From contig OZ004592.1 in NCBI GenBank assembly GCA_963924555.1, positions 5,766,001 to 5,830,000 on the forward strand: a stretch of 64,000 nucleotides of DNA, written 5' to 3'. The notes beneath the pieces were generated by a model that made no database searches, had not been told where the DNA came from, and saw only the letters and a list, made by a program, of their open reading frames with translations. Shown here piece by piece: positions 24,777-36,050 of the stretch. A program made the position numbers and the translations under genes. This stretch comes from Crambe crambe. Lineage: Eukaryota; Porifera; Demospongiae; Poecilosclerida; Crambeidae. Position 1 is the first letter of the stretch. Each line of letters begins with the position of its first letter.

Positions 24777-26096
24777 ATGTCTGTCAGCTCAATTGTAAGA
24801 GTTTCTCTTTCCAGTATATGCAGAAGATGCAGGCTTTACGGTACAGAGGGTAAGATTAAGTAATAGTATTTGCATCGCTGGCTGCTAAGATGTATTTGAA
24901 TAGCTGCAGGAAAACACCACGTCAAACCCATTTCCTCTCTAAGCAATTCGCTTCACTTTCTTTCCCGTAAATTTGCGTCAATATCAGCTTCACCAGATAC
25001 AGTATCTCCAGGTACCAGCAAGTATAACGAGTGCCTTTGTTGAAGAATTATTGCGGTGTTTATTCTAATTAGAGCCCATCAAGGTGGATGAAGTGAAAAG
25101 AGATGCGATTGAGAAGTCATGGAGAGTCGTGGCTGCTGTATGTGTCCAACGCTTACCCAGCCTCAGTCGAGAGAAGACAGCATTGGAGCTAGAGTATGAA
25201 GAGATGAAGAACCAAATACGGATAGAAAGAAGTAAGCTCTCTGATTTTGAGCTTGAAGAACAGAAACATGAAAAGCTCGTTCAGGCCAGGATCAAAATGG
25301 CATCAGAGGAACTTTCTGAAGGCACAGTAAGGTTTTTACCAAAAGATTAATTCCACAATAGTATTATTCTTGAACCAGTTGGCCAAAGATGGCACAGATG
25401 ATTTTGAGGACATCCAAGAAGCAAGGGAAACTGAACTACGGGAGTTTGTGCCCGCTCCTCGAGTGACAGAAGCAGACAGACTTGGTGATATGAAGTCCTT
25501 AGATAGGAGGTTGGATAGAGCAGTATACTTGTTGGTCAAGAAGCCAAGGGAGGAACATGCCTGGCAGATGCCCCAGGGAGGGGTGGAGCCAGAGGAGAGT
25601 TTGATCGAGGTGATTAATCATTTGTAAGGTTTTCGTATAAGAAACCTCAGATTCCAAATCGGGTTCCATTGTACATTGATTTAGGACATCTCTCTAATTT
25701 CTCTAATCAAAAACTAAGAAATCTCTCTAATCAAAACATTTCTGCATGTGACTTCTTAACATGCAGGCTGCAAAGAGGGAGTTTGCTGAAGAATGTGGAT
25801 GCAATATAGAGCTCAACTTCTACAGTAGTGCTCCTTCTGCAGTATTTTCTTACAATTACCCTTCTGAAGAGTCGAATGTCATTGGATCTAAAGTAAGCAT
25901 CAGAACTCTTTGTTACACACCGATCATTGTACTTAAACCCTAGGTATTCTTTTTGAAAGCGCTGTATAGTGGAGGTGGTGTGCTCCAACTGGATAACAAG
26001 GAACTAGTTGACTATATTTGGGTTACTAAGGAGGAAATGAGTGACTATGTTTCCCAAGACTATTACAATGCAGTAGAACACATTCTTACACAATAA
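24777..26096 (+). CDS. MRPL46: Mitochondrial ribosomal protein L46 (Nudix fold)
   Basis: Exons 24777-24849, 24910-25011, 25073-25326, 25379-25609, 25767-25892 and 25944-26096 give 312 aa. The ATG at 24777 (not the ATGs at 24818 or 24827) keeps the frame and gives a basic presequence, MSVSSIVRVSLSSICRRCRL. Family signatures are VQRLPSLSREKTALELEYEE, RIERSKLSDFELEEQ, ITEAD-like VTEADRLGDMKSLDRRLDRA, WQMPQGGVEPEESL, REFAEECG and VFFLKALYSGGGV then WVTKEEM. The protein has a Nudix-like fold. REFAEECG partly keeps the Nudix-box REXXEE pattern that vertebrate L46 has lost, so residual resemblance to an active Nudix box is notable. A poly(A) signal AATAAA (26092-26097) overlaps the stop codon. The convergent KCTD9 stop is 58 bp away. 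Confidence 0.92.
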
Positions 26097-26154
26097 ACAT
26101 AACACAAAACATCAATTTAAAAATCAATGTGATTTTGCATCAACAAACTTAAAA

Positions 26155-29100
26155 TCAACTATTTGAATGGTGATTTTGTGCGTTTTGCATCAACTCTTGC
26201 CTATTATCTTGATTTCCATCCCCATTCACCCGCAAAGGTGGTGGTGGAGGGAGGGGGTTAAGTTGCTGCTGCTGCTGCTGCTGATTATCAGCCCCATTGA
26301 CAGACTGATCCTGCCCACCTCCTTGGACACTGGTGCTTGTGGTTACATTGACAGTTTGGGACATGTGGAGAGGGCCTATAATGTCTTTCAGCACAGCTCC
26401 TGCAAGATTGGAGCCTCGCAGATTGGCATGTTGTAATTCACATCCAGTAAGATCACAGTTCTAAACCAAAGGAGAGAAAAAAGGGGTCTGTGATTTACAT
26501 AACTTAATAGGTTAACATCTTACCACATAATTAAGGTAACCCCTATAAATTAGTTGTCTATTTGGTATTGTATTATAAATAAGGGTAAGTCCCTGTAATT
26601 AATGGTGCTGTGATACAAATAAGCTGGGCAGTGACTACCGTACATGATAAACTTTGTTGGTTATGATCCTCATAGGTTATCAACACTCAAGAGTCAAACA
26701 TATGCAGTCACTGCCCCAAAACTTGAGAAGAAAAAAAATGTTGCGTACCATTTTTTTGAGTATTGACAATCCCGAGGAGAGATTGGTAGATTTTAAAGAT
26801 CGGGTAGTCAACGATTTTTGGGTAGGGAAAATTTTTGAATTTTTGTTAGATTACAACATCAGTTAGGTTAGTGCCTGCAAAGTTAGCTCCTCGTAGGTTA
26901 GCATGCTGCAAGTCACTGCCCAGGAAGTCAGAGTTCTGCAAGTACGTGTGTGTGTCAAAGCAGTCATTCAATTATGGTTGTCACTACATCAGCACTGAGA
27001 TGCATTGTTACTACACCAATTACTATCTATATACAACCCTATTTTCACCATCAGACGGCATAGAAAGTAATGACAGATATCACAATATAGTTGTGATGCG
27101 TGCATTAGAGTGTAACACTAACTACGCATCTACACACACACACACACAATTCTACCTCAAGATCTGTTCCAGCCATAATAGCGTAGCGTAGATTACATGA
27201 TCGAAGAGAAGCACCTTTCAAACTGGCTAAGCGAAGATTGACTCCGTTCATTTGACTGTTGTCCAATATCACTCCTTTCAAGTTGGCCCCTGCAGTGCAA
27301 ATATCGATTGATTAAGCGATCACATACACAGTTAAACACCTACTCTATTAATTAGGCATTGAACGCTAACTTCCCTAATTAGCACATTGTGGGATTCCAT
27401 CACAAATCCTCCGTGCTCTGCAGGTGCATATCTCACCTTCTAAGTTAGTATGTATGCCCATCCTGGCATCCATGACACACCCTCTCAGAGTGGCCCCTTC
27501 CAAGTTGGCCCGAGGCATCCGCACACACTGAATCACAGCACCCTAATAAATTATGATAGACTGAGATTGATGCCCGTCTAATCACCTTCCTAAAGAGACC
27601 ACCTCTGTACTATCCCTGTGTTTCACCACAACTAACTTACGTCAAGGTTGCTTTTACTGAGATCTGCTCTCTCAAAGACACAGTTGGTAAGGTCACAGTT
27701 GGAAAGATTGCAACCGGAGAGGCTAGTGCACTTAAAATTGATATTCCTAAGATCCAAATCAGAGAGATCCACCCCATCTAAATTCATACCCTGTATAACA
27801 CAACCCCCACAAAAAAAATAAAAATAATAATAAATGTCAGGCCCTCTGGTCTTATAAAGTGGGTCAATTACAATGCCTTCTACTGTATGAAATCTTGACT
27901 CTGTCAAGGTACTTATGGAATGTATGACTTGCAAGGGATAGTGCTTGATAACACATTGAGTATACCTGACAACGCAGAATCGAAGATGAAGATGTAATGG
28001 ATAGCATTCGCAAGAACTCCTTTCTGGTGAAGCGTCCATTTAGCGCCAAATCCTCGGCCTGAACAAGTGACTCAAGAGGTTCAATGGCTTTTGAGATACC
28101 AAAAAACTTTGCTTCTTCCAGTACACCTAGTGTGGAAAACAAGGGAAAACAAGGAATTGCAACACATAGCAGAACAAAATAGTTAAACGGATCATTAAGT
28201 CATTAAGTGATGCAGTGGGCTATTACATAGTAAGTAGGGTTGGTCATATATTTCATGGCCACACTACACGATTCATATTTGCCATTTGGATCTCACGAGG
28301 TATTGATACTGTACTCACCTTGAGGGTTTATCCCTTCATTGAGGATGAGCTTATTATGCCTCAGAAAGTTGAGAAGTGGTTCAAAGTACTCTGGACTGCG
28401 GTCAATGAGGAAAGCCCCTGTGGAGTCTGTGGCACTGCACCAACCTGAGCAAGCAGTGAAAAAAGGAAAAGGAAGATCAAGGATTTTTCATTCACCAATC
28501 ATGAGCACATAGTGATAGTTTGGGAATTCATTTAACATAAACTTTTCTAAATTCTTCTTCACTATCAGGATTATGATTACATTATATGATGTCAAATCAT
28601 ACACTTAATTTCTTCTTTCAAGATTCAGCTTCTTATATACATACCTGACTTGAACATTCTAGCCAGCATGGAAGTAGGGTCAGAAGTCAGAGTAGCACTA
28701 TGAAACGTGGAAGAAAGGAGAAAACAGTCACTTTCTACGTATCAACAGATGGGCCACCCTAAAACATCTGTGCTTTTATAGTTACAAGGTTGTTCCATTA
28801 GCAAAGTGAAGCATTACAAAATTGTTGCAACTTCCACCAATGTGAAGGTGTAGGTTATGACAAAAATAATGTGCTTCTGGGTCATACTAGTATGAATATG
28901 TCAGAAATCCTAGAGCCTAAACACACCATATTTGGAATAGTGTTGTCAGGAGCAAGGTTACTGATTGATTTGCTGGACTAAAACTTACCGAGTAGTGGCG
29001 AATATCTTGCCTCCCATGTTTAACCTAACCCAGTCATTCCGTGACGTGGCATCAGGAGTTGGAGCAAGGGCTGTCACTCTTAGACTAAAGTCTCCTCCGT

Positions 29101-29745
29101 GTTCTGGGGTCTTGGTCACAGAGGATGAGGATGAAGGGGGGGAAGTTGTGGCAGTGGTGGGGCCACTTGTCCTATCAGCCTTTTCCTGCAGATCTGGAAT
29201 GGAGGAGGAAGTGCTGAGAGTGGAATGAGGGGAGTGGGCATTGGAATGAGACTCAAACTGTCCGTCACCATCCACCAACATACGAGGAGAGCTCAGAGCA
29301 GACTCGGAATCTATCTGGTCTGGAATGGAATTTTGGTATGGAATTTGCAATACAATCAATGTAGACTCACCTTTAGTGACTGTTACTAGAGCATCCCAAT
29401 CCCTGTAGATATGAAAAGAAACAAGCCTGATTTAGGGGGGGGGGGGGGGGGGGGATTTTCCCAGCAATTAATTTATCTCACCTCAACAGATCTATGCTAT
29501 CAATGGTAGCTCCTCCCGGACTTCTCAACTCAAAAACTTCCTCTCCTATTTTAATGCTAGCTTTCTCTAGCGTCTCTTCTAGTGTGGCCCCACATATAAT
29601 CACCTACATCACAGATCAATTTTTTAGCTGTCCAGACGAGAAAGCAAACACGTAGCTTAGCTAGCCGAAGACTTACCTTTCCGCCGTATCTCCTAGACAG
29701 AGCCTCTTCGCTTCTGAAGAGATTTAATCTCACTCCCTCACTCAT
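26155..29745 (-). CDS. KCTD9: KCTD9-like BTB / pentapeptide-repeat protein
   Basis: Minus-strand exons 29745-29677, 29603-29482, 29402-29371, 29319-28989, 28697-28645, 28444-28319, 28126-27966, 27790-27641, 27542-27437, 27289-27156 and 26460-26155 give 529 aa. The N-terminal ubiquitin-like part (MSEGVRLNLF..) is followed by a Ser/Thr/Pro insert. The BTB/T1 domain reads NDWVRLNMGGKIFATTRATL, SDPTSMLARMFK, GAFLIDRSPEYFEPLLNFLR and GVLEEAKFFGI. A KHA-like segment comes next. At least 18 A(N/D)LxG pentapeptide units follow (DLSDLDLRNINFKC, GCNLSNCDLTNCVFERADLS and so on). The protein ends GPLHMSQ plus a Gln/Pro-rich tail that human KCTD9 lacks. KCTD9 assembles CUL3 E3 ligases. A 30-bp-longer ORF start at 29775 is possible. 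An extra exon homologous to the last one lies at 26935-26846. Confidence 0.93.
26260..26283 (-). repeat. Coding CAG repeat (polyglutamine) in KCTD9 tail
   Basis: Seven consecutive Gln codons, followed by LNPLPPPPPL. Confidence 0.9.
26846..26935 (-). CDS. Duplicated alternative terminal exon of KCTD9
   Basis: This stretch follows a good acceptor (TACTTGCAG) and reads NSDFLGSDLQHANLRGANFA.., closely paralleling the canonical last exon NCDLTGCELQHANLRGSNLA... It is phase 0 like its twin. It then reaches an in-frame TAA (26848-26846), which would give a 457-aa form lacking GPLHMSQ and the Gln-rich tail. In-frame GT donors just before the stop would also allow inclusion as a cassette. Expression is untested. 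Confidence 0.6.
   Translation of the reverse strand, partial: NSDFLGSDLQHANLRGANFAGTNLTDVVI
29436..29455. repeat. Poly-G tract in KCTD9 intron 2
   Basis: About 20 consecutive G, read as poly-C on the gene strand. Confidence 0.9.
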
Positions 29746-29858
29746 ATCAGCGCTAGCGTACAGCCCTTCCCGCACAGGACCCCTAGCTGGGTCTGACTAA
29801 AACACGGACCGGACCGGACCACCGGACCACGATAAACTTATGCGCACGAAGTCAAAAA

Positions 29859-29870
29859 TGCGCATGCGCG
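29859..29870. promoter_or_regulatory. NRF1 consensus site upstream of KCTD9
   Basis: TGCGCATGCGCG fits YGCGCAYGCGCR exactly. It lies 114 bp upstream of the KCTD9 ATG, inside the left inverted-repeat arm. Confidence 0.55.
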
Positions 29871-31626
29871 CTTGATTGCAAAGATCTGGGACCTACACAG
29901 CTGGCCCTGGACTTTGGCCAAAGAGCAAGGCAGTACAGTCATTATTCAAAGAAATGACCAGACCTGCATCCCATGCAGCCTATGCGATCAGTCAATTCCA
30001 GAGTCTATAGGGTAGATCACTATGTCACTGAATGAACACATCCAAGGACAAGAGACCAAGGAAGATATCGAAAAGACCCTTCCTGGACCTTGCACTTATT
30101 ATTGCACTGTTTTCCACCACACCCACCTGACGGGGGCAGTTTTCTCGCTTTTATTTCACTCCTACCTGTTTGTGCCCCTGCGGCTTATTCAAACTTGAAT
30201 TGAATTGGAATTGCCACGGCCAGGTGGGGCTGACAAAATCACAGACCATGGACCACTAATAAAGTTGCTTCCATAACACTTAGCCTACATAGCTAGCTAC
30301 AGTTCACACTTGCTGAACTAGTTAATATTAATCAAAATCTTGCAATTTCTAATTGCATCTGTTTCCTTTTCAAAGGAATATCATTCTGTATGAGTAAAAA
30401 GACCATAACAATAGTTAGCTGAGTATATGGTTATTAAATCAACCCACCTGAGAGAAGGTGAATGGCCTGGTAGTGTGCATACTAGCTATTATCATAACAG
30501 TAATGCATAATTATGGCTAGAGCTTGTACTATCATGTAACACTTACTAAGCACAAAAATACTCCACAATCGTGGCCATAAGTTGTGTTGTGCAGGGATAT
30601 TCTGTTTGAAAAATAGTTCCATAATAGCTATAGCTATAGCTACTGGCTAATGGCAACACCACACATACAACTAGCTAGCTTAACTCACTTTAGCAGAAAA
30701 CAATCTCCATTTTGAGCTAGGATGTTTAGTCATTATATATTTGCTATGTGGACATAAATATTATCATCTAGTGGTATAGACAGAGTAGCTATATAGCTAG
30801 GTGACTTAAAACTTATAGGCTAATAGCTTATTGTGCTAATAATTATAGGTGGATATAGCGCAGTAAAAGAAATTTATCATACCAATACTTTTGGGGTGTC
30901 ATTGGACTATCAATTTTGAGAAGTATGAGATCAGATATTATAATTCATTATTGGGTGACAACATGAAATGCTTACAAAATGTGCAGTAAGTCAAGCATCT
31001 TATCAATTACTTTAATCCAAGATTCAACTTCAGAACATCCAAGTAGGAGCTTGTATAAAAAAGTTGACACACAAGACACTTTTCAAGTTTCTTATTGCAT
31101 TCTTCCACAATCAAAAATAAGTAGAAATCTACGATCTGAGCAAACCATATTATATAGCTAGCTACTGCATACAGTATACATACTGTTTATATGTTGCAGC
31201 ACACAACATACGTATCCTATCATTTTGAAGGTCCAGGAAGGGTCTTTTCGATATCTTCCTTGGTCAAGTACTCGGAGTCACGTGCAAGGTGGGAATAAAT
31301 TTCTATTGTAATTTATTTATTATTATCATAATGTTGATAAAATGAGAAAACTGCCCCCGTCAGGTGGGTGTGGTAGAAAACAGTGCAATGATAAGTGCAA
31401 GGTCCAGGAAAGGTCTTTTCGATATCTTTCCTTGGTCATCTCTTGTCCTTGGATGTATTCATTCACATAGTGATCTACGCCATAGACTCTGGAATTGACT
31501 GATCGCATAGGCTGCATGGGATGCTGCCAAAACACGGGTGTGGTCATTTCTTTGAATAGTGACTGTATTGCCTTGGTACCTCTTTGGCCAAAGTCCAGGG
31601 CTGTGTCCCAGATCTTTGCAATCAAG

Positions 31627-31638
31627 CGCGCATGCGCA
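31627..31638. promoter_or_regulatory. NRF1 consensus site in right inverted-repeat arm
   Basis: CGCGCATGCGCA is the mirror copy of the site at 29859-29870. It lies about 165 bp upstream of the first esterase-like gene. A further GCGCATGCGCA is at 31798-31808. Confidence 0.5.
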
Positions 31639-31800
31639 TTTTTGACTTCGTGCGCAAAAGTTTATCGTGGTCCGGTGGTCCGGTCCGGTCCGGTCCGTGT
31701 TTTAGTCAGACCCCTCTAGCTAGCCTACCGCGCGTACCAGATGACGAGATCCGGCGCGCGGCCGGCGCGCGCGGCAAATTATTAATCGTCTCAAAGGCGC

Positions 31801-33795
31801 ATGCGCACATTAATGCAGCTGATAATTATGGCAGGCTACAGCTTCTGTCATGGTATTTCTCTGAGTTTAATTTTGGTGGCACTAGTAAATGACACCAAGG
31901 GTGTAGATGTTGGAGAATGTGAAGTATCCAATGAAGGTAACCAATGTTTTGATACTAGTGCTCATTGGCAGCACGATGGAGTGTGCATTGAAGATCGCTG
32001 TTACGTTCCAGATACAAGAAGTTTCAGATTCACCCTGCGCATCAGCATAAAGATACTACGATTGTTCCGTAGTATTAAACGTCTTGACAAGCTGTGGATA
32101 AGGGGAGTTGGGCCAGGATTTAGTAATGATCACCCAATTGCACTTAGAAAATCCGCTTCTGGTGTCGGTCTCTGGACAACAGAGGTTACATATAGGTATG
32201 ATTCTGAAGGCATTCTTTGCAATAGCAAAACACACTGTTCAGCCAATCAATTGGCTCTGGAGTTTCGTGTTTATCAGAATGAAGCGGGAAGTGAAGACAT
32301 GATCGGCCCCAATATGTACGTCAGTCTGCCAGTGCCAGTGTCTATGGAAGGAAGTGATTATTTTCTACCCCCAAATGTTGATGTCTATCCTTGGTTCGGA
32401 GGGAGGACTATTACTATTGAGGAGTTCAGAGTATTAGCAACTTCTTCTATATTCACTGAATTTAAAGGTCAAATCCTCTATCCTCCAAGCTTTGAGTATA
32501 ATCTTCGGAGGAAATACCCAGTAATTATACTATTTGGAACGCGAATCGGTCCACAAATAGTTAGTCTCCTTGAGAATATGTATGTTAATGAAGCCAGCAT
32601 CCACGAAGCCCTTGTTATCACCTTATATTACAATGATAGTGCACCCTTTTGTGCGTTCAATCCATACTCAGCTGATGATGACTTCAACTTGATTTGGAAA
32701 TGTAAAAGCGAGGAGTATTGTCGAGAATGTTTTCGTTGTTGGGAATCACAATGCAGTAAGGAACAATTTATTGACAGGGCAACCAATTGTCTGTATCCCA
32801 TGAAATGTAATGGCTATGGAGAAGATGTTCTCGATGTCGTCGAAGAGCATGTAATCCCTGAAGTTGCAGAGAAAATGACTAACCGATTGCTGATAGATTT
32901 CCCAAGGAATAGATTGACTATAATAGGATTTGATGGGGCAGGGCTACTTGCATGCCATGCTGCAGTCTCACGTCCAAATGTATATCAAAATGCTGCTTGT
33001 TTATCAGCTCCACTCCATTGGCCATTGAAATCCCTTGTACCAACAGGTGCTGATGAGACAGGAATGGGGAAATTGATTACCAGCATGGGGAATCGCTTTA
33101 CATTTTACCCTGATAACAGATCATTTCATGCTACACAGAAATATTATATTGATTATGGGGAATTCGATAATCATCATTTCCGAACTATTAATACTGGTTC
33201 CTATGTGGATTGGTTTGTTTCTAAGCTCAAGGATACACTTGGAGTTCCACTTGAAAATATCTTTCATTTGAGAAATGTACTAAAATCAAGCAATAATTAC
33301 TACTTTGCTCCAGAAGGTGGCATGGAAATACTAAACAGAATCAAAATTCCATTACTATTTTTCTTCAGAATTGAAAGTGGACCTAATGTGGTCTTTCCAC
33401 ACACTTCAGTGACTTCAGGAGGTTCTGTATTATCTGGTCCACCTAAATCTGATTCTAAGAACCATACAGAGTATTCTGAAGAGTGCATTACTAAACTTCA
33501 GATACTTCAGCAGAGGGAAAAACGTATTCCAGGTGTACCAATGGAAATTTTCATTATTACTATCCGTAAGTGATTGATCATTGGACTCTTGCTTCTTTTG
33601 TTATTTATCTTACATGACATTTTTGCAGTTATTTCAGTGGCACTGTCAATGCTGTTGACAGTAATGTGTATGTGTGTGCGTGAGCAGATGCTGAAGGCGA
33701 CAGATAAGAAAGAAAAGGAAGAGGAACAACTCTTGAAAGATATGAACAGTTCCAGTGACTCTGATATGAGTGCAGATAAAGATCTTTATATGTAA
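31801..33795 (+). CDS. Type-I membrane protein with esterase-like (pseudo-enzyme) ectodomain, copy A
   Basis: Exons 31801-33565 and 33629-33795 give up to 643 aa. The start may be 31801, 31813 or 31831. A hydrophobic signal peptide (YSFCHGISLSLILVALV) precedes a Cys-rich segment. A beta-sandwich-like domain follows (LWIRGVGPGF, GLWTTEVTYRYDS, ALEFRVYQNE), reminiscent of the N-terminal domain of Fes/esterase-D enzymes or of CBM folds. Then comes an alpha/beta-hydrolase part (GQILYPPSFE, YPVIILFGTR). At the nucleophile elbow the G-x-S-x-G motif is replaced by IIGFDGAGLLACHAA, with Asp in place of Ser. A Cys cluster (CRECFRCWESQC) interrupts the fold. The second exon adds one membrane helix (ISVALSMLLTVMCMCV) and a charged cytoplasmic tail (KKEKEEEQLL..SSDSDMSADKD). 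Function is unknown; a receptor or adhesion role is inferred only from topology. Confidence 0.75.
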
Positions 33796-33815
33796 CGTTA
33801 CACAAAATACGGTTG

Positions 33816-33827
33816 TGCGCATGCGCG
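33816..33827. promoter_or_regulatory. NRF1 consensus site between the tandem esterase-like genes
   Basis: TGCGCATGCGCG is an exact YGCGCAYGCGCR. It lies 20 bp after the stop of copy A and spans the first in-frame ATG of copy B, which suggests an internal promoter and a later translation start (33878). Confidence 0.5.
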
Positions 33828-35899
33828 AACTGAAGCAGCAGCCTCCCGCCTCGCCTATAAGCATAGCGAATGCAGCCATGATCTGTGTTAATATTACTCT
33901 CTTATTCTTCATCTTAGCTGTACTGCTACCGGTGAGTAACTGTGCCAAAGTCGGAAGATGCACCAAATTGAGGGAAGGAAGCAAATGTAGATCAACCCAC
34001 AGTGAATTGGAACTAGACCAAGGTGTGTGTATTTATGATGAATTGAAAAAGCCAGCCTGCCATAAGCCCGATTCTAGACGATTCTCGTTCAAATTAGTGG
34101 CCGCAATAAGACAGCTCACAGATGATACTGAGCCTATTCGATCTCTGTGGCTGAGAGGTAGTGGTCCCGGATTGAGCTGGGAGAGAGCAAAAGAAATGAA
34201 AAGGGTAAAAGATGGATTTTGGGCTCTAGATATTAATTACATATACGACTCAAATGCACTACTGTGCTTAAAGTCAACTCAGTGTAGTCTGAATCAAAGA
34301 TCACTCGAATTTCGTGTTCACAAGGATGATCTTGGAAGGGAGGACATGTTGGGACCAAATATTTATATCCGTCTACCCATAAGTAACTCTATATCGGGCC
34401 ATTCGGATTTTTCTCCCCCTAATGTGTTTTTTTACCCCTGGTTTGATAGTAAGAGAGTGAAAGTGAAAAACCACACCTTTTCTACCCCATTGTACTTTCA
34501 TAGACTGAATAAATATATGAAAGTGAGTATTTTTTATCCACCGAGTTATTACCATAATGCTTGGAAACGCTACCCGGTTGTCATTCTATTTGGAACACGT
34601 GCAGAAAGACAAATAGTTCCACTCCTGGAATCTATGTACGTATATGAATCCAATATAAAAGAAGCCATTGTGGTTTCAGTACACGATCAGTCCATTAACC
34701 CCCCTTACTGTGATTACAACCCATTCGAGCTCATACCTGAGACAGTGACTGGAAACGAAGTTACTGATTATCGTGGTAATTATGTGTGGAGGTGTCATAG
34801 TGTCCGTTACAAAGATTGCCATGCCTGTATGACTTGCTTTGATCCCAATCGAGAGGACTCTTGCAGTGTTGAAGAATTTTATGCAGAATCCCTGAGATGT
34901 GACCTGCACCCCTTTCGATGCTTTGCCAGGGGTGGTTCTAAATTGGATATCTTAGAAAACAATGTACTTCCTGAACTATCACTCATGACTGCGGGTCGCA
35001 TTATGATCGACTACCCGAAAGACAGGATTAGTATCATAGGTGTGGATGGTGCTGGTCTTCTAGCCTGCTTTGCCGCTATCTCTCGTCCTCTAGTCTATCA
35101 AAATGCTGCATGCATCTCTGCACCGTTCCACTGGCCACTGCGAAGTTTACGCCACAAAGAGAGTAGGGTGCATGATGGGATCGGTTTCTTGTTTGATGAC
35201 GTTACGGAAAAGATGAAACTGCAGAAGGAGTACCAGTTACTTTATAGCACACAAAAATATTACATAGATGTTGGTGAGGAAGATAATAAGCATCAATCTA
35301 TTATTGACACTCATAATTATAGTGATTGGGTGGTGGATCAGCTGAAGATAAGGCTCAAAGTCAATCCTGAGAACATTTTATATTATAAAAATGTCACTGG
35401 AGGGCGCAATACTATCTATTTCATGGAAAAGTATGGTGATAGGAGATTAGTGGACAGATTAAAGCTTCCTCTATTGGCATTTCTCAAGCCAGAAGGTGGT
35501 GTTAATGCTCACTATCCACGATCACCTAAAATTTTGAACAGGGATTTTGTAAAGCAGATCAATAAATTGAATCTCAAAATGAACACTTCCAGCACACCAG
35601 TCAAAGACTTTGAGAGTGAAGAGGATAATTGTCCAAGCTTCCAAAGATCAAAGAAAATACCTGTCATAATTTATATTTCGAGTGTAGGTAAGTCATAAGA
35701 GGGGAATAGCACCGTTTGTTTAAAATGCTAACACAATTACTCAGGAGTCTCATTTTTCTTGTCTGGACTTCTATCGGCATTGATGATGGAAATACGTTAC
35801 TACAACAAGAGAGCCACAGCTGAAGCTGAAGCACTGATGAGCAGTAGTGGTGATGAAGACGACTTCAGCAGTAATGATGAAACCAAGAAAGAAAAATAA
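33821..35899 (+). CDS. Type-I membrane protein with esterase-like (pseudo-enzyme) ectodomain, copy B
   Basis: Exons 33821-35687 and 35745-35899 give 673 aa, or 654 aa if translation starts at 33878 (MICVNITLLFFILAVLLPVS), which gives an ideal signal peptide. It is a tandem paralogue of the preceding gene, with identical domain order, the same phase-1 intron before the membrane exon and many shared blocks (LWLRGSGPGL, REDMLGPNIYIRLP, VVILFGTRAERQIVPLLESM, ISAPFHWPLRSL, STQKYYIDVGEEDN). The nucleophile elbow is IIGVDGAGLLACFAA, so Ser is again Asp. The Cys cluster reads CHACMTCFDPNREDSC. The membrane helix (VSFFLSGLLSALMM) and an acidic Ser-rich tail (SSSGDEDDFSSNDETKK) close it. Retention of the Asp in both copies argues for a non-catalytic conserved fold rather than decay. 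Confidence 0.78.
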
Positions 35900-36050
35900 A
35901 ACAGAATAGTGATAATCAGTGCACACACTGGAAACTGTATTATAATAGACTGAGTTCATCCATTATATGTTATCAGGTACATTATTAGACCAAGAAGAAA
36001 TTCTTACTATGAAAAAAGTTCAAAAAACAAACAAAATACCTATAGCTTAG

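Larger units (their letters stand above)
29790..31713. repeat. Long inverted repeat (arms ~360 bp) between KCTD9 and the esterase-like genes
   Basis: The left arm is about 29790-30147 and the right arm about 31344-31713. The reverse complement of the right arm matches the left arm with scattered substitutions and small indels. Matching landmarks: GGTCTGACTAAAACACGG, (CCGGA)n, GATAAACTT, TGCGCATGCGCGC, CCCTGGACTTTGGCCAAAG, GATATCGAAAAGACC and CACCTGACGGGGGCAG. A third, shorter copy of the GATATC/TTCCTGGACC segment lies at 31228-31265. The core of about 1.2 kb is AT-rich. The right arm read on the minus strand keeps an open frame (IWDTALDFGQRGTKAIQSLF) that looks like a decayed retroelement C-terminus. 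That identity is tentative. Confidence 0.7.

Noticed and set aside
24818..24849. ATG at 24818 as MRPL46 start
   Set aside because: It puts the following exon out of frame with a quick stop; the ATG at 24777 keeps the frame and gives a presequence.
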